DNA of 64,000 nucleotides from positions 2,258,687-2,322,686 of the forward strand of contig NZ_CH724156.1 in NCBI RefSeq assembly GCF_000152625.1, in the 5' to 3' direction. The notes under the pieces are model-generated. The model was given only the letters and a program-made list of their open reading frames with translations, was not told where the DNA came from and searched no databases. This stretch comes from Roseovarius nubinhibens ISM. GTDB taxonomy: Bacteria > Pseudomonadota > Alphaproteobacteria > Rhodobacterales > Rhodobacteraceae. Below, in pieces: positions 52,159 through 60,066 of this stretch. The stretch's first letter is position 1. Each line of letters opens with the position of its first letter. Position numbers and translations under genes: made by a program.

Positions 52159-54222
52159 ATGCGTGATCTGTCCCGTCTGTTTCAGCCCCGGTCCATTGCC
52201 GTCATCGGCGGCGGGGCCTGGTGTGCCAATGTCATCGAGCAATGCGCCAAGATGGGCTTTGCCGGGCCGGTCTGGCCGGTGCATCCGACCCGCAGCGAGC
52301 TGGGCGGGGTGGCGGCCTTTGCCTCGCTCGACGCTCTGCCGGGGGTGCCCGATGCGGTGTTCATCGGGGTCAATCGCACCCTGACCATCGAGACGGTGGC
52401 GCGGCTCAGGGCCATGGGCGCGGGCGGGGCGGTGTGTTTTGCCAGCGGGTTCCGCGAGGCGCAGGCCGAGACCGGTGATGGCGACAGCCTGCAGGAGGCG
52501 CTGTTGGCGGCGGCGGGGGAGATGCCGATCATCGGCCCCAATTGCTACGGGTTCATCAATTATCTCGATGGCGCGCTGCTCTGGCCCGATCAGCATGGTG
52601 GCGAACGCACCGAGCGCGGGGTGGCGGTGCTCACCCAGAGCTCGAACATGGCGATCAACATCACCATGCAGGCGCGGGCCTTGCCTCTGGCCTATGTCGG
52701 CACGGCGGGCAATCAGGCGCAGATCGGCCTGTCGGAGATCGGCGCGGCGATGCTCGAGGATCCGCGGGTGACGGCGCTGGGGCTGCATATCGAGGGGATC
52801 GGCGATCTGCGGGCCTTTGAGGCGCTGGCGGCAAGAGCGCGGGCGTTGGGCAAGCCGGTGGTGGCCTTGAAAGTCGGCAAATCCGAGCAGGCGCAGAAGG
52901 CCGCGGTGTCGCATACCGCCTCGCTCGCCGGGTCGGATGCGGGCGCGCGGGCCTTGTTGCGCCGGTTGGGCATTGGTCAGGTCGAGAGCCTGCCCGGGCT
53001 TCTCGAGGCGCTGAAGCTGTTGCATTTCGCGGGGCCTCTGGCCTCGAACGGTGTGGCGTCGATGTCCTGCTCGGGCGGCGAGGCGAGCCTGATGGCGGAC
53101 ACCGGGTTTGGTCGTGACATTCGCTTTCCGCCACTCGATGAGGGCCAGCGGGTCGGGCTGCGCGCGGCGCTGGGTCCGATGGTGGCGCTGGCCAACCCGT
53201 TGGATTATCATACGTTTATCTGGGGCGACGGGGCGGCCATGGGCCGGACCTTTGCGGCAATGATGGGCGGCGAAGAGATCGCCATGGGCTGTCTCGTGGT
53301 GGATTTCCCGCGCATCGACCGCTGCAGTGACGCGGCCTGGGATTGCGTGCTCGAAGGGGCGGGCCATGCGGCGCGGGCGGTGGGCAAGCCGCTGGCGCTG
53401 GTGGCGACCTTGCCCGAGGCGCTGTCGGAACGGGTGGCGGCGCGGGCGATTGCAGAGGGGCTGATCCCGATGCTGGGGCTTGATGAGACGCTCTGCGCCA
53501 TCGAGATTGCGGCGCGGATGGGCAAGGCAGCCGTGCCTGAGCCGCTGACCCTTCCCGGCGCGCGGAAGACAGGCGCACGGGAAACGGGCGCGACCCATGT
53601 GCTGAGCGAGGCAGAGGCCAAGGGGGCGCTGGCGGAGCATGGCGTGGCGGTGCCCCGGTCCGAGCGGGTCGAGAGCCGCGCGGCGCTGGGTGAGGCGGCG
53701 GCGCGGGCGGCCTATCCCGTGGTGCTCAAATCCGAGGGGCTGGCCCATAAGACCGAGGCCGGGGGCGTGGCGCTCGGCCTCAAGGATGCGGCGGCGGTGG
53801 CGCAGGCGGCGGGCAGCATGCCGGGCGAGAGTTTTCTCATCGAGGAGATGATCGACGGCGGGGTGGCCGAGCTCTTGATCGGGGTGGTGCGTGATCCGGC
53901 GCATGGCTTCGTGCTCACCCTTGGGGCGGGGGGCACCTTGACCGAGATCCTGCGCGACAGCGGCTCGCTCTTGCTGCCCACCACGGAGGACGCGGTGCGC
54001 GACACGCTGCGCGGCTTGCGGATTGCGCCGGTTCTGGCGGGCTATCGCGGCAAGCCGGGGGCGGATATGGGCGCGATCCTTGCCGCCGTCATGGCGGTGC
54101 AGGATTATGTATTGGCCCATGCCGATGAGATAGACGAAGTTGAGATCAACCCGCTGATCGTCACGCCCTCGCGGGCGGTGGCGGCGGATGCGCTAATCAG
54201 GAAGGGAGAGAAAGATGAGTGA
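52159..54222 (+). CDS. NDP-forming acyl-CoA synthetase (likely gamma-butyrobetaine/carnitine-CoA ligase)
   Basis: The 687-residue protein has the ADP-forming acetyl-CoA synthetase layout in one chain. It has a CoA-binding domain (about 1-130, FQPRSIAVIGGGAWCANVIE), two succinyl-CoA-ligase-like domains (about 140-440, including AVSHTASLAGSDAGARALLR) and a C-terminal ATP-grasp_5 domain (about 465-687, YPVVLKSEGLAHKTEAGGVA; IDEVEINPLIV). It is not related to the AMP-forming CaiC ligase. In this operon it should activate gamma-butyrobetaine, crotonobetaine or carnitine. It overlaps caiD by 8 bp. Confidence 0.86.
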   Translation: MRDLSRLFQPRSIAVIGGGAWCANVIEQCAKMGFAGPVWPVHPTRSELGGVAAFASLDALPGVPDAVFIGVNRTLTIETVARLRAMGAGGAVCFASGFREAQAETGDGDSLQEALLAAAGEMPIIGPNCYGFINYLDGALLWPDQHGGERTERGVAVLTQSSNMAINITMQARALPLAYVGTAGNQAQIGLSEIGAAMLEDPRVTALGLHIEGIGDLRAFEALAARARALGKPVVALKVGKSEQAQKAAVSHTASLAGSDAGARALLRRLGIGQVESLPGLLEALKLLHFAGPLASNGVASMSCSGGEASLMADTGFGRDIRFPPLDEGQRVGLRAALGPMVALANPLDYHTFIWGDGAAMGRTFAAMMGGEEIAMGCLVVDFPRIDRCSDAAWDCVLEGAGHAARAVGKPLALVATLPEALSERVAARAIAEGLIPMLGLDETLCAIEIAARMGKAAVPEPLTLPGARKTGARETGATHVLSEAEAKGALAEHGVAVPRSERVESRAALGEAAARAAYPVVLKSEGLAHKTEAGGVALGLKDAAAVAQAAGSMPGESFLIEEMIDGGVAELLIGVVRDPAHGFVLTLGAGGTLTEILRDSGSLLLPTTEDAVRDTLRGLRIAPVLAGYRGKPGADMGAILAAVMAVQDYVLAHADEIDEVEINPLIVTPSRAVAADALIRKGEKDE

Positions 54223-55000
54223 GAGCCCGGTCAAGACCGAGCGGCGGGGGCATGTGCTCGAGGTGACGCTCGACCGGCCCAAGGCCAATGCGATCGACCT
54301 GCAGACCAGCCGTGCGCTGGGCGAGGTGTTTCGCGATTTTCGGGACGATCCAGAGCTGCGGGTGGCGATCATCACCGGCGCGGGCGAAAAGTTCTTTTGC
54401 CCCGGCTGGGATCTCAAGGCCGCGGCGGATGGCGATGCGGTGGATGGCGATTACGGCGTCGGCGGCTTTGGCGGGCTGCAGGAGCTGCGCGGGCTCAACA
54501 AGCCGGTGATCGCGGCGGTGAATGGCATCTGTTGTGGCGGGGGTCTCGAATGGGCGCTGAGCGCCGATATCATCCTTGCCGCCGAACATGCCACATTCGC
54601 CCTGCCGGAAATCCGGTCCGGCACGGTGGCCGATGCCGCCTCGATCAAGCTGCCCAAGCGCATCCCCTATCACATCGCGATGGAGATGCTGCTCACCGGG
54701 CGTTGGATCGACGCGGAAGAGGCGGCGCGCTGGGGCATGATCAACCGCATCCACAGCGCCGAGACGCTGATGGAGGAGGCGCGGGCGCTGGCCGATCATC
54801 TCGCCTCGGGGCCGCCGCTGGTCTATGCGGCGCTCAAGGAAGTGGTGCGCGAGGCGGAGGGGATGAATTTCCAGGACGCGATGAACCGCATCACCAAGCG
54901 CCAGTTCGAGACGGTCGATATTCTCTATGACAGCGAGGATCAGCTCGAAGGGGCGCGGGCCTTTGCCGAGAAGCGCGACCCGGTGTGGAAGGGCCGCTGA
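54215..55000 (+). CDS. caiD: Crotonobetainyl-CoA hydratase / carnitinyl-CoA dehydratase
   Basis: The 261-residue crotonase-family protein resembles E. coli CaiD end to end: LDRPKANAIDLQTSRALGEV, LRVAIITGAGEKFFCPGWDL, KPVIAAVNGICCGGGLEWAL and the identical ending FAEKRDPVWKGR. It interconverts crotonobetainyl-CoA and L-carnitinyl-CoA. The oxyanion-hole segments GWDLKAAA and CCGGGLE are kept. It is last in the operon. This completes an enzyme set from gamma-butyrobetaine to carnitine; a thioesterase step or CoA exchange is needed to free carnitine. Confidence 0.92.
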   Translation: MSESPVKTERRGHVLEVTLDRPKANAIDLQTSRALGEVFRDFRDDPELRVAIITGAGEKFFCPGWDLKAAADGDAVDGDYGVGGFGGLQELRGLNKPVIAAVNGICCGGGLEWALSADIILAAEHATFALPEIRSGTVADAASIKLPKRIPYHIAMEMLLTGRWIDAEEAARWGMINRIHSAETLMEEARALADHLASGPPLVYAALKEVVREAEGMNFQDAMNRITKRQFETVDILYDSEDQLEGARAFAEKRDPVWKGR

Positions 55001-55048
55001 GCCGCCGCCACGCTTGAACTTTGCCCGGAAATCACGTCAGGGTGCCGC

Positions 55049-56773
55049 ATGATTTTGCGGCGCCTTTTCATATTTGCCCTGTTGCCGCTGGCCCTGCTGG
55101 CGGCGCTTTATGTGGGGTCCGAACGGTATTTCCGGGCGCAGGAAGTGGCCCGGGCCGAGGGGCGCGTGTCGCTTTACCGGTCGACCGTGGTGGATGAGCT
55201 CGACCGGTTTTCCTATTTCACCCATGTGCTGGCGCGGGACCCGTTCGTGATGGCCGCGTCGATGCAGGGGGTGGCGGGCACGCTCGATGCGCGGCTGCGC
55301 GATTTCGCGGAGCAGGCCAAGCTCGACGCGATATATCTCATGGGCACCGATGGCACGACGATTGCGGCATCGAACGCCGGCACGCCCGCGAGTTTCGTGG
55401 GCCAGAACTATGCGTTTCGGCCCTATTTCCGGCAGGCCTTGGAAGGCGGGCAGGGGCGGTTTTACGGGATTGGCGCGACCACCGGGTTGCCGGGCTATTT
55501 CGTGGCCGATCCGGTGCGCGACCGCGAGGGGCGCATTCGCGGGGTGATTGCGATCAAGCTCGATCTGACGCGGCTCGAGGGGGCGTGGCGGGAGAGCGGC
55601 GAGCTTGTGCTCTTGGCCGATGCGGCGCGGGTGGTGTTGCTTTCGTCGCAGGAGGCGTGGCGCTACCGGGTGCTGACGCCGCTCAGCCCTGAGGCGCGGC
55701 GCGAGATCGAGGCGGCGCGGCAGTTCACCGGTCATGCGCTCGAGCCGCTCGACTGGCAGCAGAATGAGCCGGGGCGGACGATCGTCGCCGGGGAGGGGAT
55801 GATCCATCTGGTGCGGGGCGACCTGCCGCATGGCTGGACGCTGCATTACCTCGGCAGCGAGACGCAGATCGAGACGCGCAGCTGGCTGGTGGTGGTGATC
55901 GGGGCGGTGATGCTCGGTCTGTTGCTCTTGGGTTGGCAATGGCGGCGCAACCGGATGATCGGCGCGGCGCTGCGCCGGTCGGAGGCCGAGGAGGCGGCGC
56001 TGCGCGAGGCGAACCGGCGGCTGGCGGTGGAGATCGAAGAGCGGCGCACGGCGCAGCGGCGGTTGCAGCGCACGCAGGGCGAGCTGGAGCGGGCCAGCAG
56101 GCTGGCGGCGCTCGGGCAATTGGCGGCCTCGGTGACCCATGAGCTGGGCCAGCCGATTTCGGCGATGCGCAACCATCTGGCGGCGGCGGAGATGTCGGGG
56201 GCTGGCTCTTCCGGGCAAACGGGGCTTACGGCGCGGCTGAGCGGGCTGGTGGAGCGGATGGAGGGGATCACCCGGCAGCTCAAGTTCTTTGCCGCGCCGA
56301 CCGCGCCCGAAATGGGCGAGGTCGATCTCAACGCGGCGCTGGCGGAGGCGCTGGCGCTGGTGGCGCCCAATCTCGAGACGGCGGGCATTGACGTCACGCG
56401 TGATCTGTCGGGGTCGGCGGTTTTGGTGCGCGGCAACAAGCTTCGGCTTGAACAGGTGCTGACCAATCTTCTGCGCAATGCGGCGGATGCGATGGAGGAG
56501 AGCGCGACGCGGCAGCTGGTGCTGCGCACCGGGGTCGAGGAGGGCATGGGCTGGGCCGAGATTGCGGATAGCGGCAGCGGGCTTGGCCCCGGCGGGCTTG
56601 AGGCGCTGAGCGAGCCCTTTGTGACGACGCGTCCTTCGGGGCAGGGGATGGGGCTGGGGCTTGCGATTTCCGGCGGGATCGTCAAGGAGCATGAAGGCCG
56701 CCTGACCGCGCGGGACAGGCCGGGCGGCGGCACGGTGTTCCGGATGGAGATCCCGCTGGCGGAGGAGATGTGA
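55049..56773 (+). CDS. DctB-like sensor histidine kinase
   Basis: The 574-residue kinase has two membrane segments (about 5-22 and 279-297) around a periplasmic double-PAS (dCACHE-like) sensor, then a coiled coil (about 310-350). The dimerisation domain holds H364 (SVTHELGQPISAMRNHL), followed by an ATPase domain (N box LRNAADAMEESA, G boxes DSGSGLGPGG and GQGMGLGL). DctB relatives sense organic acids. It begins 48 bp after caiD and overlaps the response regulator (TGATG), upstream of a TRAP transporter. Confidence 0.9.
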   Translation: MILRRLFIFALLPLALLAALYVGSERYFRAQEVARAEGRVSLYRSTVVDELDRFSYFTHVLARDPFVMAASMQGVAGTLDARLRDFAEQAKLDAIYLMGTDGTTIAASNAGTPASFVGQNYAFRPYFRQALEGGQGRFYGIGATTGLPGYFVADPVRDREGRIRGVIAIKLDLTRLEGAWRESGELVLLADAARVVLLSSQEAWRYRVLTPLSPEARREIEAARQFTGHALEPLDWQQNEPGRTIVAGEGMIHLVRGDLPHGWTLHYLGSETQIETRSWLVVVIGAVMLGLLLLGWQWRRNRMIGAALRRSEAEEAALREANRRLAVEIEERRTAQRRLQRTQGELERASRLAALGQLAASVTHELGQPISAMRNHLAAAEMSGAGSSGQTGLTARLSGLVERMEGITRQLKFFAAPTAPEMGEVDLNAALAEALALVAPNLETAGIDVTRDLSGSAVLVRGNKLRLEQVLTNLLRNAADAMEESATRQLVLRTGVEEGMGWAEIADSGSGLGPGGLEALSEPFVTTRPSGQGMGLGLAISGGIVKEHEGRLTARDRPGGGTVFRMEIPLAEEM

Positions 56774-58119
56774 TGGCCGAGGGCAAAGCGACCCCCCTGA
56801 ACCTGCTCATCGTCGATGACGATGCGGCGATGCGCGCCTCGCTGGTCGAGCTGGCCGAGGCCGCCGGGTGGCAGGCGAGCGCCGTCGGGCGGGCGGCGCA
56901 GGTGGCCGATCTCTTGCCCGAGCTGCGGCCCGATGTGATCCTGTCGGATGTGCGGATGCCGGGGATGTCGGGGCTCGACCTGCTGGCCAGCCTGCAGGGC
57001 GCGGGCGCGCCGCCCCTGGTGCTCATCTCGGCCCATGGCGATATCACCATGGCGGTCGAGGCGATGCAGGCCGGGGCCTATAGTTTCGTCGAAAAGCCCT
57101 ATGATCCGCGCCGCTTGCTCAGCATTCTGCGCCATGCGGGCGAGCAATATCGGCTCACCCGGCAGGCCGGGCGGCTCAAGGCGCGGCTGGCGCAGCTGTC
57201 GGGGCTCGACCGGGTGTTGCTTGGCGGGACGCCGGAGATGGTGGCGCTGCGCGAGACGGTGATCGACATGGCCGATGCCATGGTGCCGGTGTTTCTCAGC
57301 GGTCTGACGGGCACCGGCAAGGATGTGGTCGCCAAGGCGCTGCATGATCTGGGGCCGCGGTCCGAGGCGCCTTTTGTGGCGCTCAACTGTGCGGCGCTGT
57401 CGGAGCGGCATTTCGAAGAGGGCATGTTCGGCATTCATGGCGAGCGGCAGGGCAGCCTGATGGGGGCGCGGGGCGGCACGCTCTTCCTCGATGAGGTCGG
57501 CGCCTGTCCGGTGGCGGTGCAGGCCAAGCTCTTGCGGGTGATCGAGACCGGTGAGGTGACGCCCATTGGCGCGCCGGGGCCTGTGCCGCTCGACTGTCGG
57601 GTGGTGGCGGCGACCAATGAAGACCCGGAAGAGGCCATCGCGGCGGGGCGGCTCAGGCCCGATCTCTATTACCGGCTGAGCGGCGTGGTGCTGCGGCTGC
57701 CGCCTCTGGTGCAGCGGCGCGACGATCTCGAGATGCTGGCCACGCATTTCCTGCGCCATTACGCGGCGATCTACGAGATGTCCGCCCCGGCGCTTACCAC
57801 CGAGGATCTGGCGGCGCTCTTGGCGCATGACTGGCCGGGCAATGTGCGCGAGCTGCGCCATGTGGCGGAGCGGCGGGTGTTGATGGCGCGGCGCGACCGG
57901 GGGTCGATGGCCGAGGCGCTGCGCCCGGATGTGGTGGCCGAGGACATGCCCGGCACGCTGCGCGAGGCGGTGGCGGCGCTGGAACGGGGGATGATCGCCC
58001 GCGCGCTCAAGGCGCATGAGGGGCGGATGGACGATGTGGCGGCGCAGCTTGGCATCGGGCGGCGCACGCTCAACGAGAAGATCGTCAAGCTCGGTCTCGA
58101 CAAGGATGCGCTTCTCTAA
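56773..58119 (+). CDS. DctD-like response regulator lacking the sigma-54 GAFTGA loop
   Basis: The 448-residue protein has a receiver domain (D15-D17, phosphoacceptor D59, K108), an AAA+ domain (Walker A GLTGTGKD at 177-184, Walker B GGTLFLDEVG near 234) and a C-terminal Fis-type HTH (MDDVAAQLGIGRRTLNEKI). In normal sigma-54 activators the segment between LFG and GGTLFLDE carries GAFTGA; here it is IHGERQGSLMGAR, about 8 residues shorter and without the motif. It therefore probably cannot remodel sigma-54 polymerase and may act with sigma-70. The start is the ATG at 56773. Confidence 0.9.
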   Translation: MAEGKATPLNLLIVDDDAAMRASLVELAEAAGWQASAVGRAAQVADLLPELRPDVILSDVRMPGMSGLDLLASLQGAGAPPLVLISAHGDITMAVEAMQAGAYSFVEKPYDPRRLLSILRHAGEQYRLTRQAGRLKARLAQLSGLDRVLLGGTPEMVALRETVIDMADAMVPVFLSGLTGTGKDVVAKALHDLGPRSEAPFVALNCAALSERHFEEGMFGIHGERQGSLMGARGGTLFLDEVGACPVAVQAKLLRVIETGEVTPIGAPGPVPLDCRVVAATNEDPEEAIAAGRLRPDLYYRLSGVVLRLPPLVQRRDDLEMLATHFLRHYAAIYEMSAPALTTEDLAALLAHDWPGNVRELRHVAERRVLMARRDRGSMAEALRPDVVAEDMPGTLREAVAALERGMIARALKAHEGRMDDVAAQLGIGRRTLNEKIVKLGLDKDALL

Positions 58120-58140
58120 CGCTCAGCAAATCCCGCCGTT

Positions 58141-58162
58141 GCCCTGCGGAAATCCGCAGGGC
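58141..58162 (+). terminator. Hairpin after the response regulator gene
   Basis: GCCCTGCGGA (58141-58150) and TCCGCAGGGC (58153-58162) form a perfect 10-bp dyad, 21 bp after the stop codon. No T-run follows. Confidence 0.5.
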
Positions 58163-58191
58163 GGCCCCCTGACCCCCTGCGGATAACTTCA

Positions 58192-58219
58192 TTGGCGAAT
58201 CGACCTGCCGCGTTATGAT
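58192..58219 (+). promoter_or_regulatory. Sigma-70-like promoter of the TRAP operon
   Basis: TTGGCG (58192-58197), a 16-bp spacer and TATGAT (58214-58219) form a good sigma-70 promoter, 38 bp before the dctP ATG. The nearest GG/GC pair in the same stretch is spaced 11 instead of 10 bp, so a sigma-54 promoter is not supported. Confidence 0.6.
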
Positions 58220-58257
58220 CTCGCGAATTCAATGGATTTTGACTGGGAGGATCATCC

Positions 58258-59277
58258 ATGAACGGATTTCTGAAAACCACTGCGCTTGCGGCAATCACCC
58301 TCGGCTTTGCCGGTGAGGCGATGGCTGTGGAGTGGAATGTCTCGCTCTGGGGCAAGCGCCGCGCCTTTACCGAGCATGTCGAGAAGCTCGCCGAGCTGGT
58401 GAGCGAAAAGACCGGCGGCGAGTTCACCCTGAACATCAGCTATGGCGGCCTGTCGAAGAACAAAGAGAACCTCGACGGTATTTCCATCGGCGCGTTCGAG
58501 ATGGCGCAGTTCTGTGCCGGCTATCACCGCGACAAGAACCCGACCATCACCGTGCTCGAACTGCCGTTCCTCGGTGTTGAGACGCTCGAGCAAGAGCGCG
58601 AGCTGAGCATGGCGCTCTATGCGCAGCCGGCGGTGCAGGAAGATCTGGCGCGTTGGAACGCGACGCTGCTGATGCCGTCGCCGATGCCGCAATATAACCT
58701 CGTGGGTCTCGGCGATGCGCCGACCAGCCTCGAAGGGTTCGAAGGTCTGACCGTGCGCGCCACCGGCGGCATCGGTGAGGCGATGAAGGCCGTGGGTGCC
58801 GTGCCGACCTCGATGTCGGCCACCGAAGTGCGCCAGTCGCTCGACAGCGGCGTGATCAAGGCCGCCGCCTTTGCGCCGCATGCGCATATGTCCTTTGGCA
58901 CGATCGAGAACGCCAATTGGTGGACCACCAACCTCAACCCCGGCACCGTGAACTGCCCGGTTGTGGCCAACACCGATGCGCTCAATGATCTGTCGGATGA
59001 GCATCGCGAGGCGCTGCTGGGGTCGATCGACGAGGCGCTCGACCATTATGTCGCCAATTATGAGGGCAACACGATGGAGCGTTGGGGTCCGGCGCTCGAC
59101 GAGCGTGGCATCGAGAAAGTGACCTTCTCGGCCGAGGCGCTCGCCGCCTTTGAAGAGCGCGTGGCTGGCCCCGCGGCGCAGGACTGGATCAGCTCGATGA
59201 GCGAGCGCGGTCTGCCGGCGCAGGAGCTCTATGACTTTGCCACGTCGAAGCTGAAAGAACTCAAGGGCAGCATGTAA
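58258..59277 (+). CDS. dctP: TRAP transporter substrate-binding protein (second system)
   Basis: The 339-residue periplasmic protein has a signal peptide (MNGFLKTTALAAITLGFAGEAMA) and the DctP fold (GGLSKNKENLDGISIGAFEMAQF; VRATGGIGEAMKAVGAVPTSM, the ligand-binding Arg region). It is only distantly like the first TRAP binding protein (7888). It is preceded by a two-component system and follows the carnitine operon, so its ligand may be carnitine-related or an organic acid. A strong terminator separates it from dctQM, which would raise its expression above the permeases. Confidence 0.92.
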   Translation: MNGFLKTTALAAITLGFAGEAMAVEWNVSLWGKRRAFTEHVEKLAELVSEKTGGEFTLNISYGGLSKNKENLDGISIGAFEMAQFCAGYHRDKNPTITVLELPFLGVETLEQERELSMALYAQPAVQEDLARWNATLLMPSPMPQYNLVGLGDAPTSLEGFEGLTVRATGGIGEAMKAVGAVPTSMSATEVRQSLDSGVIKAAAFAPHAHMSFGTIENANWWTTNLNPGTVNCPVVANTDALNDLSDEHREALLGSIDEALDHYVANYEGNTMERWGPALDERGIEKVTFSAEALAAFEERVAGPAAQDWISSMSERGLPAQELYDFATSKLKELKGSM

Positions 59278-59285
59278 GCCTTTGC

Positions 59286-59320
59286 GGCCCTGCCCCCCGA
59301 TCCGGGGGCGGGGCCTTTTT
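59286..59320 (+). terminator. Terminator between dctP and dctQ
   Basis: GGCCCTGCCCCC (59286-59297) pairs with GGGGGCGGGGCC (59304-59315, one G-U) and is followed by TTTTT. It is 8 bp after the dctP stop; partial read-through would set the binding protein to permease ratio. Confidence 0.85.
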
Positions 59321-59422
59321 ATGCACCTCCGAGCGCCGCCCCAGAGGGGGCAGGATGCGCCACCCCGCGCGGCGGGGCATGGGGGCGGATCGTAACGGGA
59401 CATATCACGGGAGGGACACGCC

Positions 59423-60055
59423 ATGGCGGGCGGCGGAACGGTGCTGAGCGATGACAGCACGCTGAGCCGGGTGGACCGGCAATTCTATCGCATCGAGAGG
59501 GTTCTGGCGCTGGTCAGCGGGCTCGCGGTTTTTGCGATGATGCTCTTGGCGGTGGGATCGGTCAGCGGGCGCAATTTCTTTGACCAGCCGCTACCGGGCT
59601 ATGTCGACTGGATCGAGCAGGCGATGCCGCTCATTGCCTTTATGGGCATTTCCTATGTGCAGCGCGACGGCGGGCATATCCGCATGGATCTTGTCGTCGG
59701 CAATCTCAAGGGCCGTGTGCTGTGGCTGGTGGAGATGATCACCACGCTGGTGGTCCTTGGCCTGATGGTCCTTCTGGTCTGGGGCACCTGGGCGCATTTC
59801 CAGCGCAGTTTCGATTTCGGCGCGCCGCTATGGAGCCGCGACAGTTCGATGGATATCGCGCTGCCGCTGTGGCCGGCGAAGCTCTTGGCGCCGGTGGCCT
59901 TTGGGGTGCTGTGCCTGCGGCTGGTGCTGCAGGTGATCGGCTATGGCCGGGCCTTTCTTGAGAATGCGGAAAAGCCGGTGGCGGTGCCGCTGGTGGTGGA
60001 TGCCGCGACACAGGCCGCCGAAGAAGCGCGCCATGTGTCCGATGGCAACGGGTAA
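59423..60055 (+). CDS. dctQ: TRAP transporter small permease subunit (second system)
   Basis: The 210-residue protein has four membrane segments (about 28-52, 62-84, 105-125 and 148-170) and a longer C-terminal tail (about 180-210) than usual. It has the DctQ pattern WIEQAMPLIAFMGISYVQRDGGHIRMD. It precedes dctM by 11 bp. Confidence 0.9.
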   Translation: MAGGGTVLSDDSTLSRVDRQFYRIERVLALVSGLAVFAMMLLAVGSVSGRNFFDQPLPGYVDWIEQAMPLIAFMGISYVQRDGGHIRMDLVVGNLKGRVLWLVEMITTLVVLGLMVLLVWGTWAHFQRSFDFGAPLWSRDSSMDIALPLWPAKLLAPVAFGVLCLRLVLQVIGYGRAFLENAEKPVAVPLVVDAATQAAEEARHVSDGNG

Positions 60056-60066
60056 GGGGCAGAACC

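Noticed and set aside
52084..58017. Very long minus-strand frames (up to 723 codons) opposite the ligase, kinase and regulator genes
   Set aside because: All are antisense to genes with intact motifs and have no start signals.
58190..58210. Sigma-54 promoter before the second dctP
   Set aside because: The GG and GC pairs are 11 bp apart instead of 10, while a good sigma-70 promoter overlaps the same stretch.
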